Made by a program: the position numbers and the translations under genes | Assembly: GCA_949291375.1 (NCBI GenBank) | Contig: CASEVI010000001.1 | Coordinates: 318,980-382,979 of the forward strand | Reading direction: 5' to 3' | DNA from: an uncultured bacterium | Lineage (GTDB): Bacteria; Bacillota_I; Bacilli_A; RFN20; CAG-826 | DNA: 64,000 bases | Shown: one piece after another, positions 34,742 through 44,483 of the stretch | Position numbering within the stretch: the first letter of the stretch is position 1 | Layout: each line of letters starts with the position of its first letter | Notes under the pieces: generated by a model | Told to the model about the DNA's origin: nothing | Seen by the model: only the letters and a program-made list of their open reading frames with translations | Databases searched by the model: none

Positions 34742-35227
34742 ATGAATCAAGACGTCTTAAAGGAAAAAGAAGGTGTCGTTGGTGAAGTTAAAGACCTTGT
34801 CAATGATAATCACAGTTTCGTTATTTGCGAATACCGTGGATTAACTGTTGCTGAAATCTCTTCTTTAAGAAAAGATTTAGCAAAACTTGATGCAAAAGCT
34901 AATGTTTATAAAAATTCATTAGTTTCTAGAGCATTAAGAGAAGACTATGAAGGCATTGACGAATATTTAGCTGGACCAAACATTTATATTTTCTTAAAAG
35001 ATCCAACAAACGGTTCTTTAAAAGCAATAACAAAATTTGCTAAAAGAAACGAAAATCTCGTCATTAAAGGTGGCGTCATCGATGGAAATTTAAAGAATGC
35101 TGATTATATTAAAGTTCTCGCAGCATTACCATCAAAAGAAGGACTTGTTTCTATGTTATTAAGTGTATTACAAGCTCCAATGAGAAACTTAGCTTACAGC
35201 TTATCTCAAGTAAGCGAAAAGAAGTAG
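34742..35227 (+). CDS. rplJ: Ribosomal protein L10 (uL10)
   Basis: 161 aa. The N-terminal globular domain (FVICEYRGLTVAEISSLRKDL, YKNSLVSRAL) is followed by a C-terminal helix that binds L7/L12 dimers (MLLSVLQAPMRNLAYSL). It is the stalk base protein. AAGGAGGT precedes the start. Slightly shorter than the usual 165-175 aa. Confidence 0.96.
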   Translation: MNQDVLKEKEGVVGEVKDLVNDNHSFVICEYRGLTVAEISSLRKDLAKLDAKANVYKNSLVSRALREDYEGIDEYLAGPNIYIFLKDPTNGSLKAITKFAKRNENLVIKGGVIDGNLKNADYIKVLAALPSKEGLVSMLLSVLQAPMRNLAYSLSQVSEKK

Positions 35228-35265
35228 GCAATTTGCTATTTAGAATTTAGGAGGAAAAAATATTT

Positions 35266-35640
35266 ATGGCAAAATTAACAAATGAAGAAATTATCGCTGC
35301 TGTTAAAGAAATGACAGTTGTTGAATTAAATGATTTAGTAAAAGCTATCGAAGAAGAATTCGGTGTTACAGCTGCTGCTCCTGTTGCTGCAGGCGCTGCT
35401 CCAGCTGAAGAAGAAGAAAAGAAAGGACCAAGTGAAGTTTCTTTAATCTTAAAATCAGTTGGCGGAAGCAAAGTTGCTGTTATCAAAGCTGTTCAAGCTA
35501 TTACAGGCTTAGGATTAATGGATGCTAAAAAATTAGTCGATGCAGCACCAAGCCCAGTTAAAGAACATATTTCACCAGTCGAAGCAGAAGAACACAAGAA
35601 AGCTTTAGTTGCTGCTGGTGCAGAAGTTGAAATTAAATAG
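35266..35640 (+). CDS. rplL: Ribosomal protein L7/L12 (bL12)
   Basis: 124 aa. The N-terminal dimerisation domain (about 1-35), an Ala/Gly-rich hinge ([16 protein letters not shown]) and a C-terminal factor-binding domain ([21 protein letters not shown]) are in the usual order. It recruits translation GTPases. AGGAGG precedes the start. A terminator follows, so some transcripts stop before rpoB. Confidence 0.97.
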   Translation: MAKLTNEEIIAAVKEMTVVELNDLVKAIEEEFGVTAAAPVAAGAAPAEEEEKKGPSEVSLILKSVGGSKVAVIKAVQAITGLGLMDAKKLVDAAPSPVKEHISPVEAEEHKKALVAAGAEVEIK

Positions 35641-35659
35641 TTTTAACTCAAGTTTAATT

Positions 35660-35697
35660 AACCTGCTTCTATAAAAATTATAGGGGCAGGTTTTTGC
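35660..35697 (+). terminator. Terminator/attenuator after rplL
   Basis: AACCTGCTTCTATA pairs imperfectly with TATAGGGGCAGGTT, followed by TTTTT. It sits between rplL and the ybxB-like gene, as the partial attenuator before rpoB does in other bacteria. Confidence 0.75.
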
Positions 35698-35716
35698 CTA
35701 TTTAAAGGAATGCAAA

Positions 35717-36310
35717 ATGAGCCATTATTTTATTGAAGACACAACTCTAGCGAAGAACCCAAAAATCGTGAATTTTATCGTGAAAAATGAAAAAATAATG
35801 GTGGTAAGTGATAAAGGGACATTCTCTAAATATCGAGTTGATTTAGGAACACGAATTTTTATTAATACTATCATTGCTTTACCGTTAAAAGGCGATATCC
35901 TAGATTTAGGATCGGGAAATGGAATTATAGGGATTTCTATTAAAAAAATATTTTCAAACGATGTAAACTTATACTTTTCTGATATTAATCCATATTGTGT
36001 TGAATTAACTAAGCAAAGTTTGGATTTGAATAACATGAAAGCTGATGTTTATTTATCAAACGGCCTGGAAAATATTGATAAGAAATTTAATTTTATTCTG
36101 TTGAACTCCCCTATATCGGCCGGAAAAGAAGTTTGTTTTAAACTTTATAACGAAGCAAAAGATAAACTTTTTGATAAAGGGTCGCTTCTTATCGTTATAA
36201 GAAAGGACAAAGGAGCTTTATCTCATAAGAAATATTTAGAAACTTTATTTAATAAAGTTGAAATAATCGGAAAAGATAAAGGTTATTTTGTTCTAAAATC
36301 AAGCAATTAA
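35717..36310 (+). CDS. RsmC-type class I methyltransferase (YbxB-like)
   Basis: 197 aa. It carries the SAM motif ILDLGSGNGIIGISI near residues 61-75 and DINPYCVELTKQSL. The catalytic NPP-type motif reads LLNSPISAGKEV, i.e. NSPI instead of NPPI. The position between rplL and rpoB is exactly that of Bacillus ybxB. Its target is probably rRNA guanine N2, by family; the altered motif leaves activity uncertain. AAGGA upstream is the likely ribosome-binding site. Confidence 0.88.
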   Translation: MSHYFIEDTTLAKNPKIVNFIVKNEKIMVVSDKGTFSKYRVDLGTRIFINTIIALPLKGDILDLGSGNGIIGISIKKIFSNDVNLYFSDINPYCVELTKQSLDLNNMKADVYLSNGLENIDKKFNFILLNSPISAGKEVCFKLYNEAKDKLFDKGSLLIVIRKDKGALSHKKYLETLFNKVEIIGKDKGYFVLKSSN

Positions 36311-36324
36311 AAAAGGAGAAAGTA

Positions 36325-39300
36325 ATGAAATCATATAAAGATTATCCAAAACTTAATAATGATCGTATTAATTTTTCTAAAATCAGTGGTCATTTAGACT
36401 TACCTTATTTATGTGAAATTCAAACTGATTCATACAGATCTTTCTTAAAAGATGGTATCGATGAGGTCTTCAGAGATGTTTTCCCTATTGTTTCTAACAA
36501 TGGGTCTATGACACTTGATTATCGTTCATTTAAGATTGAGGAACCAAAATATTCATATCTTGAATGTAAAGAAAAAGATTTAACATATTGTGCTCCATTA
36601 ACAGTTAATCTTGCATTAATTGATAAAAATAATAATGGTCAAATTGTTACTAGCGATGTTTTTATGGGCGATATTCCACTCATGACAGATAGCGGTACAT
36701 TTATTGTTAATGGTGCAGAGAGAGTTATCGTTTCACAAATTGTTAGATCCCCAGGTGCATATTTATCCAAAACAATGGATACCAAAAACGGTCTTTTTGT
36801 TTATAATGCTGACCTTATTCCTTCAAGAGGTACATGGTTAGAATTTGAAAGTGATACAAAGGGCTTTTTATGGGTAAGAATTGATAGACAAAGAAAAATG
36901 CCTGCAACAATTTTGCTTAAGGCTTTAGGTTTTACTACACAAGAAGAAGTAGTCAATCTTTTTGGTGATAGAGAAGTTTTAACTAAAACATGGGAAAAAG
37001 ATCCAATTAAGAGCGAATCAAATGCAAAAGTTACAGAAAACACCGCTTTAACATTTATTTTTACAAAGTTAAAACCAGGTGAACCATTTAACGATGAAGG
37101 TATCGTTAACTTCATGGTTCAAAAATTCTTTGATGAAAAAAGATATGATTTAGGTAGAGCTGGTAGATTTAAATATAAAAATAAGTTAGGCATTTACAAT
37201 CGTTTAATCAACAGGATTCTTGCTGAAGATTTAATCGATGCTAATGGCGAAGTTAAATATACAAAAGGCACTTTATTAACTAGAGAAATGGTTGAAGAAC
37301 TTCAAAATGAAGAATTCTTCGAAAAAGGAGCTCATCAAAAAGTTTTAGCAGTTAATGAAAGACTTGATAAAAACAGTGTCGTTAATATTGTTAAAGTTTA
37401 TAATAACGACAATAAAGATTTAGTTTCTAATGTTATTGGGACTGATTTAAATTTAAAAATTTCTAGGGTTACAATTTCTGATGTTGTCGCAATTTTCTCA
37501 TACTTCCTTAACTTAATGGATGGATTTGGAAGTGTTGACGATATCGATCATTTATCAAACAGACGTATTAGATGTGTTGGCGAACTTATTCAAACTCAAT
37601 TTAGAATTGGTTTAACCAAAATGGCTAAGAGTGTTACTCAAAAAATGTCTATTACCGCTGGAGATAGCTTAAGAGAGGTTACACCAAAGAGTTTAATTAA
37701 TATTAGACCTTTATCTAGTGCTATTAGAGAATTTTTTGCTTCTTCACAACTTTCACAATTCATGGATCAAACAAATCCACTTGCTGAACTCGCTAACAAA
37801 AGAAGAATTTCTGCATTAGGTCCAGGTGGTATTACAAGAGATAGAGCTTCAATGGAAGTTAGAGATGTTCATTTTACTCACTATGGTAGAATTTGTCCTA
37901 TTGAAACTCCAGAAGGTCAAAATATTGGTTTAATTAATAACCTTGCTACATATGCTAAGGTTGATAAATATGGATTTATTGAGACTCCATATAGAAAAGT
38001 TGATAAAGAAACAGGTAAAATAAGCGAAGAAACTGAATATTTTTCAGCTGCTGATGAAAATAACCACTTTATCGCTCAAGCAACAAGAGATGATATTAAA
38101 GACGGGTATTTAGTTGGTGACAAGGTAGTCGCTAGATATAATGGTCAAAATGTTTTAGTAGATAGACATTTAGTTGATTTTATTGATGAATCACCAATGC
38201 AAATTGTTTCTGTTGCTACTGCATGTATTCCATTCCTTGAAAACGATGATAACCATAGAGCTTTAATGGGTGCTAACATGCAAAGACAAGCATTACCGCT
38301 TTTAAGACCACATGCTCCATATATTGGAACTGGCTTAGAAAATAAAATTGCTCATGACTGTGGTTTAGCAGTTATTGCTGTTGATGATGGTATTGTTACG
38401 TATAGTGATTCAAAACAAATTCGAGTAATGGAAAAAGAAGGCGAAAGAACCTACCATTTACAAAAATTCGAAAGAAGTAACCAAGGAACATGTACAAATC
38501 AAACTTCAATTGTTAAAGTTGGTCAAAATGTTAAAAAAGGTGACATTATTGCTGATGGTCCTTCAATGGAAAACGGCGATTTAGCATTAGGACAAAATGT
38601 TACTATCGCATTTATGACTTGGGAAGGATATAACTACGAAGATGCTGTCATTATGTCAGATCGTCTAGTTAAAGAAGATGTTTATACAACAATTCATATC
38701 GAACAATATGAAGTTGAATGTCGTGAAACTAAAAATGGTAAAGAATTAATCACTGCGGATGTCCCTAACATCGGTGAAAAAGGTAAGATTAACTTAGACC
38801 AAGATGGTATTGTAATTGTTGGTACCGATGTTAAAGAAGGCGATATTTTAGTTGGTAAAGTCACTCCAAAAGGGCAAAGCGAACCAACGCCAGATCAAAA
38901 ATTACTTGACGCTATCTTCGGTGATAAATCAAAAGATGGTAAAGATACATCTTTAAGAGTCCCTCACGGTGGAGCCGGTACAGTTTTAGCTGTTAAAGTA
39001 TTTTCACGTGAAAACAAAGATGAACTTTCTCCAGGCGTTTTAAAGAAAATTAGAGTTTACGTTGTACAAAAGAGAAAAATTTCTGAAGGTGATAAGATGT
39101 CAGGAAGACACGGTAATAAAGGTGTTATTTCTTGCATTGTTCCTCAAGAAGATATGCCATTTATGGAAGATGGTACCCCAGTTGATATTTTATTAAATCC
39201 TCAAGGTGTTCCTTCACGTATGAATATTGGTCAAGTTCTTGAAGTCCATTTAGGTATGGCTTGTAAGAAACTTGGAGGAGTAAAAGTTGCAACCCCTGTC

Positions 39301-39933
39301 TTTGACGGTATTTCAAATGATGAAATTATGGCAATGATGGAAGAAGCAAAATGTTCAAAAGATGGTAAATATACTTTATATGATGGAAGAACTGGCGAAA
39401 AGTTTGATGATAGAATTAATGTCGGTGTCATGTATATGATTAAACTTGTCCACATGGTTGATGATAAGTTACATGCTCGTGCTACTGGACCTTACTCAAT
39501 GGTTACACAACAACCTTTAGGTGGTAAAGCACAAAACGGTGGTCAAAGATTCGGCGAAATGGAAGTTTGGGCACTTGAAGCTTATGGCGCTGCTTATACA
39601 TTACAAGAAATGATGACAATTAAATCAGATGATAGAGTCGGTAGAAGAAAGACTTATGAATCTATTATTAAAGGAAGACCACTCCCAACTCCATCAATTC
39701 CAGAAGCTTTTAAAGTTTTAACTAAAGAATTACAAGGTTTAGCTTTAAATGTTGAACTTAAAGATAAGAATGGAAAAATCATTGATATGGATCAACTCGC
39801 AAGAGAAACTCAAAAAGAAGAACAACAATCTCTTAGAAGCGTTAGAAACTATGGAGAAGATAATAGTGCTCCATTCGATGGCGATGATGATCAAGAATCA
39901 ATCGATGAAACCATTGACGAATTATTAAATTAA
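36325..39933 (+). CDS. rpoB: RNA polymerase beta subunit
   Basis: 1202 aa, complete. The rifampicin-pocket region reads SQLSQFMDQTNPLAELANKRRISALGPGG when taken in pieces. GRICPIETPEGQNIG, EGYNYEDAV, KMSGRHGNKGVIS and the C-terminal GGKAQNGGQRFGEMEVWAL clamp region are all present. GGAG precedes the start; rpoC follows after 15 bases. An inverted CACGTG repeat with 4-bp T/A flanks lies inside the gene at 39000-39015. Confidence 0.98.
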   Translation: MKSYKDYPKLNNDRINFSKISGHLDLPYLCEIQTDSYRSFLKDGIDEVFRDVFPIVSNNGSMTLDYRSFKIEEPKYSYLECKEKDLTYCAPLTVNLALIDKNNNGQIVTSDVFMGDIPLMTDSGTFIVNGAERVIVSQIVRSPGAYLSKTMDTKNGLFVYNADLIPSRGTWLEFESDTKGFLWVRIDRQRKMPATILLKALGFTTQEEVVNLFGDREVLTKTWEKDPIKSESNAKVTENTALTFIFTKLKPGEPFNDEGIVNFMVQKFFDEKRYDLGRAGRFKYKNKLGIYNRLINRILAEDLIDANGEVKYTKGTLLTREMVEELQNEEFFEKGAHQKVLAVNERLDKNSVVNIVKVYNNDNKDLVSNVIGTDLNLKISRVTISDVVAIFSYFLNLMDGFGSVDDIDHLSNRRIRCVGELIQTQFRIGLTKMAKSVTQKMSITAGDSLREVTPKSLINIRPLSSAIREFFASSQLSQFMDQTNPLAELANKRRISALGPGGITRDRASMEVRDVHFTHYGRICPIETPEGQNIGLINNLATYAKVDKYGFIETPYRKVDKETGKISEETEYFSAADENNHFIAQATRDDIKDGYLVGDKVVARYNGQNVLVDRHLVDFIDESPMQIVSVATACIPFLENDDNHRALMGANMQRQALPLLRPHAPYIGTGLENKIAHDCGLAVIAVDDGIVTYSDSKQIRVMEKEGERTYHLQKFERSNQGTCTNQTSIVKVGQNVKKGDIIADGPSMENGDLALGQNVTIAFMTWEGYNYEDAVIMSDRLVKEDVYTTIHIEQYEVECRETKNGKELITADVPNIGEKGKINLDQDGIVIVGTDVKEGDILVGKVTPKGQSEPTPDQKLLDAIFGDKSKDGKDTSLRVPHGGAGTVLAVKVFSRENKDELSPGVLKKIRVYVVQKRKISEGDKMSGRHGNKGVISCIVPQEDMPFMEDGTPVDILLNPQGVPSRMNIGQVLEVHLGMACKKLGGVKVATPVFDGISNDEIMAMMEEAKCSKDGKYTLYDGRTGEKFDDRINVGVMYMIKLVHMVDDKLHARATGPYSMVTQQPLGGKAQNGGQRFGEMEVWALEAYGAAYTLQEMMTIKSDDRVGRRKTYESIIKGRPLPTPSIPEAFKVLTKELQGLALNVELKDKNGKIIDMDQLARETQKEEQQSLRSVRNYGEDNSAPFDGDDDQESIDETIDELLN
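39000..39015. other. parS-like palindrome inside rpoB
   Basis: ATTTTCACGTGAAAAC contains a perfect 14-bp palindrome TTTTCACGTGAAAA. It matches GTTTN-CACGTG-NAAAC except for the first base. It encodes Val-Phe-Ser-Arg-Glu-Asn. Confidence 0.5.
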
Positions 39934-39948
39934 TAAGGAGGAGAGATT

Positions 39949-42900
39949 ATGTTTGATGTAAATAATTTAGCTTCAATTAAAATCGGACTTGCTTCCCCAG
40001 ATAAAATTAGACAACTTTCACACGGTGAAGTTACAAAACCTGAAACTATTAATTATCGTTCCCAAAAGCCAGAAATGGATGGTTTATTTTGTGAAAGAAT
40101 TTTTGGACCTTCAAAAGATTTTGAATGTCACTGTGGAAAATATAAAAAGAGCAGATATGCTGGAGTTGTCTGTGAAAAATGTGGTGTAGAAGTTATTTCA
40201 AAAGAAGTTAGAAGAGAAAGAGTCGGTCATATTGAGTTAGCTTCTCCTTGTTCACATATTTGGTATTTAAAAGGCATTCCTTCAAGAATGGCTTTAGTAT
40301 TAGATATGTCTCCAAAAGATCTTGAAGAAATCGTTTATTATAGTGCTCACGTTTGTTTAAATGCCGGAAGTTCAAAAACTTTGCAATATAAACAATTCTT
40401 AGATGATGCTAAAGGTAGAGAAGCTTTTACCGCTACAATTAAAGAAATTCAAGAAACACTTGAACCAGGTACATATGATTATTCAAAGGCTCAAGATTTA
40501 CTTGAAGGCTTAGAAAGATTAAGAGATCCTTTTGATTTCTATTCAAATGCAGAATTTATTTCTGAAAAACTCGGTGTTGAATTTGGCGAAGGTGCTGAAG
40601 CTGTAAAACGTTTATTAAAAGAGGTTAACTTACAAGAAGAATTTAATAGAGTTAATGAAGATATTCGAAAAGCATCAGGCCAAAAGTTAACAAAATTAAC
40701 AAAAAGATTGGAAGTTTTAGATGCATTTATTAAATCTGAAAATAAACCTGAATGGATGGTATTAGATGCAATTCCAGTTATTCCACCAGATTTAAGACCA
40801 ATGCTTCAACTTGATGGTGGTCGTTTCGCTACTTCTGATTTAAATGACTTATATAGAAGAATTATTACACGTAATAATCGTTTGAAGAAATTACAAGAAA
40901 TGAACGCTCCTACCGTTATTCTTGTTAATGAAAAGAGAATGCTTCAAGAAGCTGTCGATGCATTAATTGATAATGGTAGAAGAAATGGAAAACCTGTTAC
41001 TGGACAAAATGGAAGACCATATAAATCTCTTTCTGGTGCTTTAAAAGGTAAACAAGGTAGATTTAGACAAAACTTACTTGGTAAGAGAGTTGACTATTCT
41101 GGCCGTTCAGTTATTGCTATTGGACCAAAATTAAAAATGTATCAATGTGGATTACCACGTGAAATGGCAATTAACCTTTTAAGACCATTTATTGCTGCAA
41201 TTTTAATTAAAGAAGGAAAATGCTCATTACATAGACAAGCTGATCGTAAGATTAACGATAAAGATAATGATGTTTATGATATTGTTGAAAGAATCATTTC
41301 TTATCACCCAGTCTTATTAAACCGTGCGCCTACTCTTCACCGTTTAGGTATTCAAGCTTTCCAACCAATATTAGTTGAAGGTAGAGCAATTAGATTACAT
41401 CCACTTGTTTGTACAGGGTTCAACGCTGACTTCGATGGTGACCAAATGGCTGTTCACGTTCCTCTTGGGAAAGCTGCACAAGAAGAAGCTGTTGATTTAA
41501 TGCTTGCTTCTAATAATATTCTTGCTCCAAAAGATGGTAAACCAATCGTTACCCCATCCCAAGATATCTTAATTGGTAACTATTATTTAACTATGGAAGC
41601 AAACGAGGAAGATTTCCTTAAAAAAGCTAAAAAATACGAAGATAATGGTGATTTAAGTGAAGCAGAAAGATATAGAAGTTTTATAAATATGGAAGGTAAA
41701 GTATTTAAAGACATTGATGAATGTATTAAATGCTATGAACTTGGAAAAATACATCTTCATAATAGAATTGCTCTTCCAGCAAAAGCTTTAAGAAAGAAAA
41801 TTTTTACTCCTGAACAAAATGATTCTTATCTTATTACAACTGTTGGTAAAGTTATTTTCAATCTCATCTTCCCAAGCGATTTCCCTTACATTAATTCAAA
41901 TGATAAGAGAAATTTAAAGGAAACTTTGCCTGAATTCTTTGCTAAAAAAGGTTCAAATATTAAAGAAATTCTCAAAAATACTCCAACTCGTGAAGCTATT
42001 GAGAAAAAGTATATCACTTCAATTATCGACGAAGTTTATGCTAAATATGGCACTACAAAAACTTCAGCGATTCTTGATAAGATTAAAGACTATGGTTACA
42101 AATATTCAACCATTTCAGGCTTAACTGTCGCTATTTCTGATATTTATGTTTTACCAAATAAAGACGAATTAATTAAGAAAGGTGATGAACAAGTCGAAAA
42201 GATTGAAAATCTTTATGAAAAAGGTTTCTTAACCGATGAAGAAAGACATAATTTAGTCGTTGGCTTATGGACAAAAATTAACTCTGAAGTTGGAAATGAT
42301 GTTGAAAAAGTATTAAAGAGTGATACTAGAAACCCACTTTACATCATGTGGCATTCTGGAGCTAGAGGAAGTAAATCTAATTATACTCAACTTATGGGTA
42401 TGAGAGGACTTATGGGTTCTACTTCCGGTGATACTATTGAAATTCCTGTTAAATCTTGCTTTAGAGAAGGTTTAAACGTTAGCGAATTCTTTACTGGTAC
42501 CCACGGTGCTAGAAAAGGTGGTGCTGATACCGCTTTAAAGACAGCTGATTCTGGTTATTTAACAAGAAGATTAGTCGATGTTTCTCAAGATGTTATTGTT
42601 AGAGAAGAAGATTGTCATTCTGACCATGGTACTATTGTTAGTGATATTGTTGATACTGCTCAAGGTACGGTTATCGTTAAATTATTTGATAGACTTGTCG
42701 GTAGATTTAGCTGCCACAATATTTACAATCCAAATACAGGTGAATTAATTATTCCTGCTGATCAATTAATTGAAGAAAATACTGCTCAAAAAATCGTTGA
42801 TGCTGGTATTACTCAAGTTGAAATTAGATCACTATTTGGATGTGAAACTAAAGATGGTGTTTGTGTACACTGTTATGGTAGGAATTTAGCTACTGGTAAA

Positions 42901-43875
42901 CTTGTTGAAATTGGTGAAGCTGTTGGTATTATGGCCGCTCAATCAATTGGTGAACCTGGTACTCAATTAACTATGAGAACATTCCATACTGGTGGTGTTG
43001 CTACTACCGAAGATATTACTCAAGGTCTCCCAAGAGTCCAAGAATTATTCGAAGCTAGAACTCCAAAAGGTGAAGCAACAATCTCTGAAATTAGTGGAAC
43101 TGTTACAGACATTAGAGAAAATAATGGTATTTATACTGTTAAAGTTGAAAACGACTTAGAATTTAAAGAATATACAACATCTTTCGGTGCTCGTTTAAGA
43201 GTTAGAAAAGGTGACCATATTAAAAATGGCGGTAAAATTACTGAAGGTGCAATTTCACCTAAGAAATTACTTGAATGTGCCGATGTTGGTAGTGTCGAAC
43301 GTTATATTATAAAAGAAATTCAAAAAGTCTATCGTTCACAAGGTATTGGAATTAGTGATAAACATATTGAAGTTATCGTTAGACAAATGTTAAGAAAAGT
43401 TGTTGTTGTTGACGGAGGTGAAACATCTCTTATCTCAGGAACAAGAGTTTCATTAGCTGAATTTACAGAAAAGAATAGAGATGCATTATTAAATGGAAAA
43501 CGTCCAGCATTCTGCAAACCATTAGTTTTAGGCATTACTAAAGCTGCTCTTGAAACTGAATCATTCCTTTCAGCAGCTTCATTCCAAGAAACTACAAGAG
43601 TTTTAACTGATGCAGCAATTAAAGGTAAAACTGATAATTTACATGGTTTAAAAGAAAATGTTATTACTGGTAAACTTATTCCAGCAGGAAGAGGATTGAA
43701 TTCGATTGAAAAAGAAAAAGCTATTTTAAAAGAATTTGATGTAACCGATGCTATGCAAAGAGTTAAAGACCAATATATTGGTGTCCATGATAAAAATTCA
43801 GATGTTGAATCTAAAGACCCTGAATTAGAAAATATGGAATCACTTGTTACACAAAATTTATTATCAGCAAAATAA
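39949..43875 (+). CDS. rpoC: RNA polymerase beta' subunit
   Basis: 1308 aa, complete. The N-terminal zinc finger ([20 protein letters not shown]), the catalytic [15 protein letters not shown] with three Asp ligands for Mg2+, the bridge-helix/trigger-loop region ([22 protein letters not shown] in part) and the second zinc site ([12 protein letters not shown]) are intact. GGAGGAGAG precedes the start. The rpoB-rpoC transcript ends at the terminator just downstream. Confidence 0.98.
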   Translation: MFDVNNLASIKIGLASPDKIRQLSHGEVTKPETINYRSQKPEMDGLFCERIFGPSKDFECHCGKYKKSRYAGVVCEKCGVEVISKEVRRERVGHIELASPCSHIWYLKGIPSRMALVLDMSPKDLEEIVYYSAHVCLNAGSSKTLQYKQFLDDAKGREAFTATIKEIQETLEPGTYDYSKAQDLLEGLERLRDPFDFYSNAEFISEKLGVEFGEGAEAVKRLLKEVNLQEEFNRVNEDIRKASGQKLTKLTKRLEVLDAFIKSENKPEWMVLDAIPVIPPDLRPMLQLDGGRFATSDLNDLYRRIITRNNRLKKLQEMNAPTVILVNEKRMLQEAVDALIDNGRRNGKPVTGQNGRPYKSLSGALKGKQGRFRQNLLGKRVDYSGRSVIAIGPKLKMYQCGLPREMAINLLRPFIAAILIKEGKCSLHRQADRKINDKDNDVYDIVERIISYHPVLLNRAPTLHRLGIQAFQPILVEGRAIRLHPLVCTGFNADFDGDQMAVHVPLGKAAQEEAVDLMLASNNILAPKDGKPIVTPSQDILIGNYYLTMEANEEDFLKKAKKYEDNGDLSEAERYRSFINMEGKVFKDIDECIKCYELGKIHLHNRIALPAKALRKKIFTPEQNDSYLITTVGKVIFNLIFPSDFPYINSNDKRNLKETLPEFFAKKGSNIKEILKNTPTREAIEKKYITSIIDEVYAKYGTTKTSAILDKIKDYGYKYSTISGLTVAISDIYVLPNKDELIKKGDEQVEKIENLYEKGFLTDEERHNLVVGLWTKINSEVGNDVEKVLKSDTRNPLYIMWHSGARGSKSNYTQLMGMRGLMGSTSGDTIEIPVKSCFREGLNVSEFFTGTHGARKGGADTALKTADSGYLTRRLVDVSQDVIVREEDCHSDHGTIVSDIVDTAQGTVIVKLFDRLVGRFSCHNIYNPNTGELIIPADQLIEENTAQKIVDAGITQVEIRSLFGCETKDGVCVHCYGRNLATGKLVEIGEAVGIMAAQSIGEPGTQLTMRTFHTGGVATTEDITQGLPRVQELFEARTPKGEATISEISGTVTDIRENNGIYTVKVENDLEFKEYTTSFGARLRVRKGDHIKNGGKITEGAISPKKLLECADVGSVERYIIKEIQKVYRSQGIGISDKHIEVIVRQMLRKVVVVDGGETSLISGTRVSLAEFTEKNRDALLNGKRPAFCKPLVLGITKAALETESFLSAASFQETTRVLTDAAIKGKTDNLHGLKENVITGKLIPAGRGLNSIEKEKAILKEFDVTDAMQRVKDQYIGVHDKNSDVESKDPELENMESLVTQNLLSAK

Positions 43876-43879
43876 AATT

Positions 43880-43909
43880 AAAGGACCTCAACTAAAGGGG
43901 TCCCTTTTA
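43880..43909. terminator. Terminator after rpoC
   Basis: AAAGGACC pairs with GGTCCCTTT with one bulged base, followed by T residues. The convergent gene at 43907 ends in the same hairpin. Confidence 0.8.
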
Positions 43910-44377
43910 AATATGGAGAAATTCATCACTTTTTAAATAGAGAGAATTTTTTAGTAAATCAAAATTATTTAATATAAAATATCTGACATTTAAAATATTT
44001 CCAGCATAATCAAATATAACTGCGTTTTTAAATATTTTTTCAAAATAAGCAAGATAAGAATTTTTAAATAGCGTTAAATAGTTATTAAAATTTTGAAAAA
44101 ACATGTCAGTTAAATCATAAGAAGTTATTTTTTTAAAGATTGCATAATTATATTCATTCATTATTTGTTTAGGATAATTTCTATCAATTTTAAGAGTATT
44201 TAAATAGTCATTTAACGAATTAATGATAATACTTTCTTTACTAAATAATTTTTTATGATAATAAGATTCAGAAATATCTAATAAACTACAAAAGTGATGA
44301 ATTTTCATATTAAATAAATCTTCTTTGAAAAATAAATTAAAAAAATCTTTATGTAGTTTATATATATTAATCGACAT
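43907..44377 (-). CDS. TetR-like putative transcription regulator
   Basis: 156 aa. The first 50 residues resemble a degenerate TetR helix-turn-helix (MKIHHFCSLLDISESYYHKK, then LFSKESII, as in the GVSxGtfYxyFxsKeeL pattern). The remainder is Phe/Asn/Lys-rich helical sequence with no recognisable ligand domain. It is short for TetR proteins (about 190 aa). It is divergent from the S8 protease gene with about 106 bases between starts, so it may control that gene. No ribosome-binding site is clear. Confidence 0.6.
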   Translation of the reverse strand: MSINIYKLHKDFFNLFFKEDLFNMKIHHFCSLLDISESYYHKKLFSKESIIINSLNDYLNTLKIDRNYPKQIMNEYNYAIFKKITSYDLTDMFFQNFNNYLTLFKNSYLAYFEKIFKNAVIFDYAGNILNVRYFILNNFDLLKNSLYLKSDEFLHI

Positions 44378-44467
44378 CTTTATTTATTATATTCATCTTT
44401 TAACCTTTTATAAAATAGTTTTTTGTTTTAGTTTATGTGCGTTTATCTTTATTGAAAGGGTAAAGAT

Positions 44468-44476
44468 TGATATAAT
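44468..44476 (+). promoter_or_regulatory. Extended -10 promoter of the S8 protease, predicted leaderless
   Basis: TGATATAAT is a perfect extended -10. Only seven bases separate its end from the ATG at 44484, so transcription should start at or next to the start codon. Confidence 0.65.
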
Positions 44477-44483
44477 ATTTAAG

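Noticed and set aside
41155-41166. CACGTG in rpoC as a further parS-like site
   Set aside because: The flanks (TTAC and AAAT) do not extend the palindrome, and the bases encode the highly conserved Leu-Pro-Arg-Glu-Met-Ala.
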